A DNA stretch of 64,000 bases from Lumbricus terrestris (Eukaryota > Annelida > Clitellata > Crassiclitellata > Lumbricidae), in assembly GCA_949752735.1 (NCBI GenBank), contig OX457037.1, forward strand, positions 70,339,829-70,403,828. The letters are read 5' to 3'. A model generated the notes under the pieces. It saw nothing but the letters and a program-made list of their open reading frames with translations. It did no database searches and was not told where the DNA came from. Positions 55,795-64,000 of the stretch are shown here, piece after piece. Every line of letters begins with the position of its first letter. Positions within the stretch are counted from its first letter, which is position 1. A program made the translations under genes and the position numbers.

Positions 55795-58422
55795 CAGTGT
55801 TTAATCTAGTCAGGTTTCGGGGGGGGAGACAATTGAGCGTCCGAAGGACGCTCGTGAGGCGCGTACCGCAGAGACCGGGAGGAGGAAGGGTATGGGGAGG
55901 GGGATGTGCCCCTCCCCATCAGAAACTTTTTGAATTTCCACATTGCAATGGCAGCATTTTCAGGTGTCATTTTAACAAAAAATAGCTGTACTTTTTCAGT
56001 GTCCCATCAGAAACCTTTTGAACTTAAACATTGCAATGGCAGCATTTTAAGGTGTCATTTTAACAAAAATAGCTGTAATTTTTTAGTGCCCCATCAGAAA
56101 CTTTTTGAATTATCACATTGCAATAGCTGCATTTTAAGGTGTCATTTTAACAAAAAATAGCTGTAATTTTTTAGTGCCCCATCAGAAACTTTTTGAATTT
56201 CCACATTGCAATGGCAGCATTTTAAGGTGTCATTTTAACAAAAATAGCTGTACTTTTTCAGTGTCCCATCAGAAACCTTTTGAACTTAAACATTGCAATG
56301 GCAGCATTTTAAGGTGTCATTTTAACAAAAATAGCTGTAATTTTTTAGTGCCCCATCAGAAACTTTTTGAATTATCACATTGCAATAGCTGCATTTTAAG
56401 GTGTCACTTTAACAAAAAATAGCTGTAATTTTTTAGTGCCCCATCAGAAACTTTTTGAATTTCCACATTGCAATGGCAGCATTTTAAGGTGTCATTTTAA
56501 CAAAAATAGCTGTACTTTTTCAGTGTCCCATCAGAAACCTTTTGAACTTAAACATTGCAATGGCAGCATTTTAAGGTGTCATTTTAACAAAAATAGCTGT
56601 AATTTTTTAGTGCCCCATCAGAAACTTTTTGAATTATCACATTGCAATAGCTGCATTTTAAGGTGTCATTTTAACAAAAAATAGCTGTAATTTTTTAGTG
56701 CCCCATCAGAAACTTTTTGAATTTCCACATTGCAATGGCAGCATTTTAAGGTGTCATTTTAACAAAAATAGCTGTACTTTTTCAGTGTCCCATCAGAAAC
56801 CTTTTGAACTTAAACATTGCAATGGCAGCATTTTAAGGTGTCATTTTAACAAAAATAGCTGTAATTTTTTAGTGCCCCATCAGAAACGTTTTGAATTATC
56901 ACATTGCAATAGCTGCATTTTAAGGTGCCATTTTAACAAAAAATAGCTGTAATTTTTTAGTGCCCCATCAGAAACTTTTTGAATTTCCACATTGCAATGG
57001 CAGCATTTTAAGGTGTCATTTTAACAAAAATAGCTGTACTTTTTCAGTGTCCCATCAGAAACCTTTTGAACTTAAACATTGCAATGGCAGCATTTTAAGG
57101 TGTCATCTTAACAAAATAGCAGTACTTTTTCAGTGTCCCTTCAGAAACTTTTTGAATTTGTACATTGCAATGGCAGCATTTTAAGGTGTCATTTTAACAA
57201 AATAGCTGTACTTTTTCAGTGTCCCATCAGAAACTTTTTGAATTTCCACATTGCAATAGCTGCATTTTAAGGTGTCATTTTAACAAAAAATAGCTGTAAT
57301 TTTTTAGTGCCTCATCAGAAACTTTTTGAATTTCCACTTTGCAATGGCAGCATTTTAAGGTGTCGTCTTTAAAAAGCTGTACTTTATCAGTGCTTATAAG
57401 TTATAAGAGTGGCCAAAGACTTGAATAAATATACGCAATACTTTAAAAATATTTTTGTGAGGTTTCCACACTGTAATGGTACCCTTTCAGGATGCCATTT
57501 TAGCAAAATAACTCCATTATTTCAGTAGTGATAAAAAGTCTTTTAGGATTTCAATATATATATGTTATATAATTATATTACAATAAAATATCTTCATGTA
57601 TCGATTTCAGCAGCTCAGTTCTGTTGTTGCTGGGTTGTTCTAATGAATAAACGCAGACATGATTATTTAAGTTAACTTTTAAGCACTATATATATTATAA
57701 TCAGCTTATCCCTGTTTCCCAATATGGTCCTGAATTGCTGACCAAGATACACTTTACAAAATCATATGGTACACAAATCAACCAAGAACTACTAAACTGC
57801 TGGTACCAAAATATGATAGCCACAATACAGTAATGATGCTGTTTTAATAGGTGTTCAAATAATAGGACCAAAACATTTTGAAATTTGACAGTTTAAAATT
57901 TGAGAGCTAGCAACGGAGAGAAGCCATTCAGTTGTACAAAAAATAGTATTTGTAAAAAAATTAACAGTAAGTTATACTCATTTTTGCCGGATTGTGTCAT
58001 ATATTATAATAGTAAAAATTACTATAACCATATAATAGAATATAATATTACGGTATATTAATATAATAGTTCATGTAATGCATTGATGTAAACAGCAACT
58101 AAAAACTATTATCATTTTGACGCATTTTTCTGGAGGGATGTCATCTCTGTTTTTTATGTAGAAAAAAATAGTGCTTATACAAATATATACAGTAAGTTAT
58201 ACTCATTGCAACATGATAGTATCATATATTATGGTAGTAAGTAATGTCATTATAATCATATAATAGTAAATAATATCACGGTAGGCCTATATTATAACAC
58301 TTCATGTAAAACAATGATGAAAACAGTATCTAAAAAAATATCATTTTGTGAAATTTTTCTGGGGGGGAAATGTCAATCCTGGGGGGGAACTTCCCCCCCA
58401 GAGACGTCTAGAATAAACACTG
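55795..58422. mobile_element. complete minisatellite-bearing DNA transposon (2628 bp)
   Basis: Ends CAGTGTTTAATCTAG and CTAGAATAAACACTG are inverted. The 9-mer CACCTTGAA is repeated exactly at 55786-55794 and 58423-58431, while the homologous empty site near 23760-23772 (minus strand) has it once. The interior is an 87-bp array (to ~57390) and an AT-rich tail. No transposase; CAGTG ends suggest hAT, though hAT usually duplicates 8 bp. Confidence 0.93.
55915..57390 (+). repeat. 87-bp array with 262-bp higher-order period
   Basis: Three monomer types (TTTCCACATTGCAATGG, TTAAACATTGCAATGG and TTATCACATTGCAATAG) alternate in fixed order. The higher unit starts at 56174, 56436, 56698 and 56960, exactly 262 bp apart. 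Repeated 82-codon frames are by-products of this periodicity. Confidence 0.95.
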
Positions 58423-58431
58423 CACCTTGAA

Positions 58432-58617
58432 GCATCTGGGTCGCTATGTCACTTGTGCCGTGGTTTTTGGGGATTTCTATGGTCTAGGTCTTTTACTGCT
58501 AGCGTATCTCCACCCATCTGGCAAACCTTCCTCATTTTATCCGGGCTTAGGACCGGCACAGGGAAGTTGTTGGTTTCCTGTGGCAGAGGATGGATGCAGT
58601 TTAACGTCGTGCCCAGG
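58432..58617 (-). mobile_element. interspersed retroposon-like repeat, copy 2, 5' part
   Basis: Continuation of 55497-55794 beyond the inserted transposon. It carries the complement of AAGCCCGGATAAAATGAGG and starts at GGGCACGACGTTAAACTGC. Confidence 0.85.
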
Positions 58618-58619
58618 AT

Positions 58620-58745
58620 ATATATTAATTAGGTCACACTAATTAGGTCATATTAATTGGGTCATGCTGATGAGCTAAATTAATTAGGTCGTAACAATTA
58701 TATTATATTAATGAATAATAATTAGAATTTATTAATTATATCAAT
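58620..58745 (+). repeat. ATTAATTAGGTCA short tandem repeats
   Basis: Four to five units of about 16-20 bp (TTAATTAGGTCACAC, TAATTAGGTCATA, TTAATTGGGTCATG), then AT-rich decay. Confidence 0.85.
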
Positions 58746-59560
58746 TATCGAACCCTAATTAGCAGCGCAAGTCCCACTCCGACCAGAAATGACTCATCGA
58801 AAGTGACCCAGGGCATTATGGAAGCTGCACTGGCTTCCACTTCTCGACACCCTCCCCACCATTCATTCAAATTTCAATTCCTCACTCTTAAACCGAACCC
58901 TACTTAGCCGCACAAGGCCCACACCAACCCTAAATGACTCCTCCTATACTCTATCTCTATGCGGCACTAAACCTCACTCTCCAACCCTCCATTCCACCCC
59001 TTCACACATGCAAATTTGTAGCATATACATAAGAATCAACCAAGCAACGAGCGGCGAGCCCTAGCGACTGAACAATCAGGCCGCTAGAAACCCTAAGTAG
59101 GACATCTCTCGCCCTCAACAGCACTCAGACTCACCCTCCAACACTCTATGCCACCCTTCCCCACTCACAAATATTCATTTTAAACACAAGAGCTGGACAA
59201 TCGGGAAGCGAGAAACCTAGAGAGCGATCAATCAGGCGGCTAGAAACCCTAGGCATGACATCTCTCACCCTCCACGGCCTTCAGCCTCACCCTCCAACCC
59301 TCCATTCCACCCCTCCCCACACACAATTATTCACTTTACACACATGAGCTGACCAATCACGACGCGAGAAACCTAGAGAGCGACCAATCAGAAGGCAAGA
59401 AACCCTACATACCTTCCACCTCACCCTACAAACCTCCACACCACCCCTCCACAGTCCACACACACAAATTTGGCTTACACGCATAAAATGTAAGCATCCA
59501 GCAACTGCTAAACCCTAGCCACGATCCAATCGGAAGATGAGATCTGAAATGATCTTTGTT
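58746..59560. repeat. degenerate ~120-140 bp tandem repeat
   Basis: Words TCACCCTCCAACCCTCCATT, CACAAATTTG/CACAATTATTCA, GAGCTG(G/A)(A/C)CAATC and GAAACC(C)TA recur in order at about 58960, 59130, 59270 and 59410. Non-coding. Confidence 0.7.
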
Positions 59561-59578
59561 AATTCCATGATTATGGAA

Positions 59579-61304
59579 TAGGGTGCTCCAAAAAAATAAA
59601 AGTTGAAAATACTTAGCTCCCCGGTTATTTTCCCATGCGTCTCATAAAGACGAGTCTAAAAAACCAAATTTTAGGATTCTACAGTAAGGTTAAGCCTTGC
59701 CACCAGCACGATGAAGTTTAACAATAACGGCTATTTTTCGGTTGAAAATACAAATTGCTGGTATGTAAGTATATATGATAAAACCAGTGTGTGTTTATGA
59801 TTTATTGGTCAGAACATGACCCTAATATCAACAGGCAAATGTAACTCTCTCCACAAACTGCTACTGCAATTCCACTTCCACTCCCACAGACCTACAGATC
59901 TTATATTGTTATATGTATAGGCCTACTGTTTCAAGAGTTTCGTCGTCGGTGCTTAAAATCTCGGAATCTGTGTCGATGAGATTTAACCACCTGTAGAGTA
60001 GACTATTGTTGATATTAATCCTTTATGATTGTATTTATAGAGCATGTTATTAGTTTCGTCGCTTTTTTCATTCACGAACAAGCTTTAGTAGGCATATAGC
60101 AGCGCTGCCTGCTGGAAATTGTCAACAGCTTTCCACTGTGCTGGTAGTATAGCCTAAGCTGAGCGAGTAACTTTCAATATTAACTAGGTTGAACAATAAG
60201 CACTGACCTTTTGGTAATCAAATGAATCAGTTTTGAGGATGCATTCAACTGCGGAAATAGCCTACTGATATGGGGATTTCAAGTGGTTCTGTTTGTCTCA
60301 CTGTCAGAAGTTGGCGAGCGATTTGTGGCTTTCCCATTCAGAAACCAAATTCAAGATCAATACGAATGGCACAATTTCTTCTGCAAGATATCATAAATGT
60401 TAAGAACAGTAACCGCAGCTCCTGCAACATCTGAATCAGTCGTATTGAAATCAGTCTAGAACTGCAGACCATCTAAAGGTGCATCCGCAGCAGACACCGC
60501 GAAGAGCCAGGCCTTGACCAAAAACAAGGCATTGAACGTGCAAACAAGACTATAAATATTTTCTCGTAGAGATCCATAATCTTGACCTTGATGTTCTTCT
60601 TTCGTTGTTCGACAACCCCAAACCTATTTAATTGCTTTTCACTGCTTTTCAATGCCTCTGGAATCGTTGTAGTAACATGAACATTTGGATCGTTTTCAGA
60701 TAAACGAACAAACGCAGAACAAGTCCATTTAAACAAATTACGTTGTCTGACAATGGGATAATTGCCCCCTCTTAACAAGTCATATAACTTGTCATCACTT
60801 CTCAAAAATAGTCTATCCATGTTCACTAAGCAATCTAAGACACACCCAGTCAGTGATAGAATTTCCTGGTTTGGGATTAAGCACCCTAGTCTTTCTTAAA
60901 GATCCATAGTATAGTTTTCATTGCACAACGCAACTCCACATAATTCAACGTCTGACTCCCATGCAGCTATTTTCTACAATTCTCATACTGCACACAGTGC
61001 ATCTAAGATATATCATAATAAATATCGTCAAGCACATACAAAAGCTTGTAAAATAAGTCAATCATCAGGAAATAATTAAGTTTTCCCACCAATTCCCATC
61101 ATGGTTTCCAAATTGTCGATTTTAAAGAAAATTCCTATGTATTTTCGTATTGTAAAGTTTTTATGCCGGTGGCAAGGCTTAACCTTTTTCAATTGGTCTG
61201 AAAATTGGTACAGTTGATCAGCATGATAAATGGAATGGGAAAATTGCCAGGGAGCAGTATTTTGATAAACTTTTTGAAAATGCATCATAATCTGGAGCAC
61301 CCTA
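59579..61304. mobile_element. hAT transposon (1726 bp)
   Basis: Ends TAGGGTGCTCCA and TGGAGCACCCTA are inverted. TTATGGAA is duplicated exactly at 59571-59578 and 61305-61312 and fits the nTnnnnAn preference of hAT insertions. Subterminal GCCTTGCCACC words are also inverted (59692 and 61176). It carries one 117-codon minus-strand frame but no recognisable hAT core. Confidence 0.9.
60473..60826 (-). CDS. ORF of unknown function within the hAT element
   Basis: 117 codons. Protein-like composition with LFKWTCSAFVRLSENDPNVH and IPEALKSSEKQLNRF segments and a downstream basic helix (EQRKKNIKVKIMDLYEKI). It lies alone inside a hAT element with good ends, so it may be a residual piece of the element's own protein or a captured sequence. 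I do not recognise the BED finger, DDE residues or dimerisation region in it. Confidence 0.35.
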   Translation of the reverse strand: MNMDRLFLRSDDKLYDLLRGGNYPIVRQRNLFKWTCSAFVRLSENDPNVHVTTTIPEALKSSEKQLNRFGVVEQRKKNIKVKIMDLYEKIFIVLFARSMPCFWSRPGSSRCLLRMHL

Positions 61305-61614
61305 TTATGGAAAGATCAGGATTCGAAAGTTTTCCACTTGACCACTGACGATGTGTAGATGCTCACCTTCTTTGGACAACATGCAAGATATGCCACTTCG
61401 ATTAAATATATCACGAGCACTGCTAGGCCATTTCATTTATGTATGGGAAAAATTTTTTAAACAATTTTATGGTGCACCCCTCGTATATTGTTTCTAATGG
61501 CAAAATATGAATGTTCACCAAATTTTAGGTTCTTTCGTGGTGTTTTGACCCCCGCCCAACACGATCAACTGATTTAGTTAATAAATCATTGTTTTCCTGC
61601 ATGACAAAATGTTT

Positions 61615-61948
61615 GTAATAATATTACTTTGCTTTCACTCTCAACTTTGTATTCTTTGTATAGTAAACTATCTAATATTATTAGATAGTTTACTATACAA
61701 AGAATACAAACTACATATATAGGCCTATGTAGTAACTAACAAGTTGGGTAATAGTTTATAGTGTAATACTAGTGTATACACATTACAGTGCCATTGCACA
61801 ATGAATCGATATCATGTCAAATCACCTTACTGAATTTGTGGAGGAGAAGGTTAATTTCTTTAATGTCTCTTTTTGAAAATTGGGAATTTCTTTGCGTAAT
61901 AATATTACTTTGCTTTCACTCTCAACTTTGTATTCTTTGTATAGTAAA
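61615..61948. repeat. 53-bp direct repeat pair plus 65-bp perfect palindrome
   Basis: 61615-61667 and 61896-61948 are identical over 53 bp (GTAATAATATTACTTTGC ... TATAGTAAA). Within the first copy a palindrome with perfect 32-bp arms (61646-61677 and 61679-61710) has a one-base centre. The second copy continues the transposase relic frame, so the first is the duplicated, rearranged one. Confidence 0.95.
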
Positions 61949-63250
61949 TGAATATTCGACCATTTGCATTAAAAACTGTTTTTGTGCTTCATCATTGGTA
62001 ACACTAGTTGAGAAGTCTTGGATTAGTTTCACAGCCCGTTACGACAGATCATTCACCACTTTGACATACCGCACATATATATCAGCTTCTTGGTTATTGG
62101 GATCATTATGCCATTCACTAACAGTTTTTCCTAGCCATGCTGCAGTCGGCGCCAATTTCCATGCTGTGAAACAAGAACCATTATTTTGGCCCAATAAGGG
62201 ATGATATCTTTGTACTGTGGCTCAGAATAGGAAACGTTGGATGGCCCCTTTCAAACTGTCTTGGTCTAGGAATTCGGAGCAATGTTCGAGCAACCTGCTG
62301 TCTTTTTGAAGAGGAAAGCCTATTTGAAAAGAGAGAGAATAATTCTTCTGTTAAGTACCAGAAGTGCCTTTCTAAGGCTTTCATGGCTGCATTGGCAACT
62401 TGTGGATCATGCTTGCAATACCTGTTCAAGTCATGCCATATATAGCTTGAGATCATTATACGCTGCATCGGCCCCAATGGACGAAGAGAGCCACTTTTCG
62501 ACATGATCTTTGGTCTTCTAAGAATTGCACATCTTCCAGAATCATGGTTTTAGTCCTACATCAGTCATGCTGTATAATAGCAATGGCATTCTCATTTGCT
62601 ATGTCTAAGAGTAGACCAATACATTTGAGAGAGCTTTCACTCTCAACTGGGAAGTTCTTCCTTGTCCTAAGTTTGCGAAGATTTTCGTATTGCACAATCA
62701 AGTTATTGAGTTTTGTTTTGGAATGTCCCGCTATGATAGGCGTCGCAGGAATAACAGATTGCTCCCAAAATTCTTCTGCCTTCATGACAATTTTTTTTAT
62801 AACATCTAATCTCTTTTATCTTTCTGCACGGGTCCACGATTGAGAAAAACAAAGTACCGGGTAGCGAAGCACATACCCGTTGGTGGGCAGTTGAGATCCT
62901 TTTTCGGGGTCAAATCTTGCAGTAAACCACCTATGAGCCACGTTTCAGGCACTTCTCTATAATCTTTTCTAAGTAATGGGCGGTTTGGTGTGGATGAAAT
63001 ATTGGAGGAACTACTTCCTGATGTGGTTCTTTTTTCATATATTCACTCCTTGCTGCCATGGTTACAGCCTCTAAAAGGTAAAGCAAAAATTTTACAATTT
63101 GCTGCCATATTGTCAATGTCCGTTTTGAACACAAAACTACTTTTTAGGTGGGCGGGGGTCAAAACATGGCCTACAGACCTGAAAATTTTCTGGCAATTGT
63201 GTTTCAGTAATAGTAACAATATGGCCTGGGTGCACAAGGAACATTCTAAA
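61890..63250 (-). pseudogene. transposase relic, C-terminal part
   Basis: Minus-strand blocks in order: ALERHFWYLTEELFSLFSNR (near 62390-62330), HPTFPILSHSTKISSLIGP (near 62240-62190), GSCFTAWKLAPTAAWLGKTV (near 62180-62110) and YVRYVKVVNDLS-stop-RAVKLIQDF (near 62065-62005). The KVVND block matches the relic at 12580, so both belong to one family. It extends toward 63250 with weaker frames (MKAEEFWEQSVIPATP near 62780). Stops and frameshifts throughout. A hAT element (59579-61304) sits just downstream of it. Confidence 0.7.
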
Positions 63251-63299
63251 AAAAATTTGGCAATGACCTAAGCACTGCACATTGCACTTTTTTAGTAAA

Positions 63300-63740
63300 G
63301 CGCAGAAGAAAGCAGCATAGCTCAAGCACAAAATGCAATTTGCCTAGTGAGAAGGCGTAGTAATTTTTCAGGTTTTAAACATGTTATTATTAGCTCTGAG
63401 ATGAACATTTCCATCTAAAATGGGTCACTACTTTTTTAATATTACACCACTTTCTTGTACCCAATTAGACCTGCCCAAGGAACAATAAGTGTACCAAAAG
63501 AAATATTTATGAGAAAATAAGACCTCATTCGGAATGTTGGTGACTTTGCAGAATAAATTAATTACACGCAGGACACAGATGAAAACACGAAACATTTTAT
63601 ATCTATCTCTATATATTTATTATATATTACTGTTCTCTAACTACTACAGTCCAAGAATTATTGGATTATTATTACCGATCAAGACAACAAGGCAAAACAT
63701 GCAGTTTGTAAATAAAAAGATATGTTAGATGTTATCTGTG
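63300..63740. repeat. non-coding repeat shared with 29880-30310
   Basis: CATCTAAAATGGGT, AATATTACACCA, TTGTACCCA, GACACAGATGAAA and CAAGACAACAAGGCAAAAC occur in the same order and spacing in both places. It is internal sequence of the 28681-30669 type transposon. Confidence 0.85.
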
Positions 63741-63757
63741 ATGCAGTGCTCATGGAA

Positions 63758-63822
63758 CAGCTTATTCACGAGCGCTGGCGGCTTATTCACGAGCCCTGGC
63801 AGCTGCTTATTCACGAGCGCTG
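63758..63822 (+). repeat. ~23-bp tandem repeat, three units
   Basis: GCTTATTCACGAGCGCTGG, GCTTATTCACGAGCCCTGG and GCTTATTCACGAGCGCTGTG in succession. Confidence 0.9.
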
Positions 63823-64000
63823 TGTCTAGTCAGAAGGATTGTCCAAAAGAGTAGTCAGAACGAGGTCGTAGTCCGGTTACACAAAAATAGCCGTTAGGGT
63901 GGGTGGCATTCAGGTCGAAAATTCAAAGGTGAAGATTGGGTTAATTGGTGCGAGAGAACCTAAAGATTAAGACTTTAGTTTAATTGGAGACTCGAAAGTC
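63823..64000. other. no recognisable gene at the window edge
   Basis: Short terminal stretch without repeats or coding signal. Confidence 0.4.

Noticed and set aside
56174..57184. Four near-identical 82-codon frames that look like a gene family
   Set aside because: They repeat at exactly the 262-bp period of the minisatellite, and the other frames are equally periodic.

Overview
The window is eukaryotic, intron-bearing and gene-poor. It holds one convincing exon of a conserved host gene, a few exons of small secreted or unrecognised proteins, and a dense nest of transposons, satellites and microsatellites. The word AGGCCTA is very frequent, (CATA)n arrays are long, and an ABCA-type transporter exon is present. 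I infer a marine invertebrate, plausibly an echinoderm, but the sequence alone does not prove the phylum.

Region by region: 1-1226 is the right part of a DNA transposon whose core is an 87-bp minisatellite. A complete copy lies at 55795-58422, where a 9-bp target duplication and an empty-site relative inside this window prove the insertion. 1573-2530 holds foldback MITEs. 2851-4436, 10638-11591 (minus), 40532-41648, 45745-46000 and 48461-48763 are copies of one retroelement-like family with a GGTACCCGGCGTTGCCCGG head and an extremely C-rich, G-poor body. 4656-5640 and 38975-39955 are a segmental duplication carrying a TATA promoter and the signal-peptide first exon of a small secreted protein. 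7700-17705 is nested transposons and GC-rich minisatellites, including an internally deleted hAT (9183-10085) and a transposon set into a CATA microsatellite (12067-14154). 20388-28042 holds an inverted repeat block, a LINE, tRNA-derived SINEs, hAT MITEs and a cysteine-rich terminal exon. 28185-31650 holds microsatellite, a second microsatellite-flanked transposon and a decayed gene whose duplicate is at 54398-55385. 32097-34290 is a non-LTR retrotransposon with a restriction-like endonuclease domain, and pieces of a second copy lie at 34800-36505. 36779-38100 and 44639-47364 are two copies, in opposite orientation, of an element whose inverted ends are made of short tandem repeats. 43421-43731 (minus) is the ABCA exon. 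47441-54350 holds MITEs, a possible large LTR insertion, microsatellite and an L2-like LINE. 58620-63830 holds degenerate minisatellites, a hAT element and a transposase relic related to the one at 12.4-13.6 kb.

The most interesting points are: elements with different tandem-repeat termini that share one internal word (GAAGCTGGATTGATGAAAA); nesting that can be ordered in time from target duplications; a SINE whose 3' end matches a LINE in the same window; and paired duplications of small genes. Very few reading frames here are functional. Most long ones are microsatellite or C-rich artefacts.
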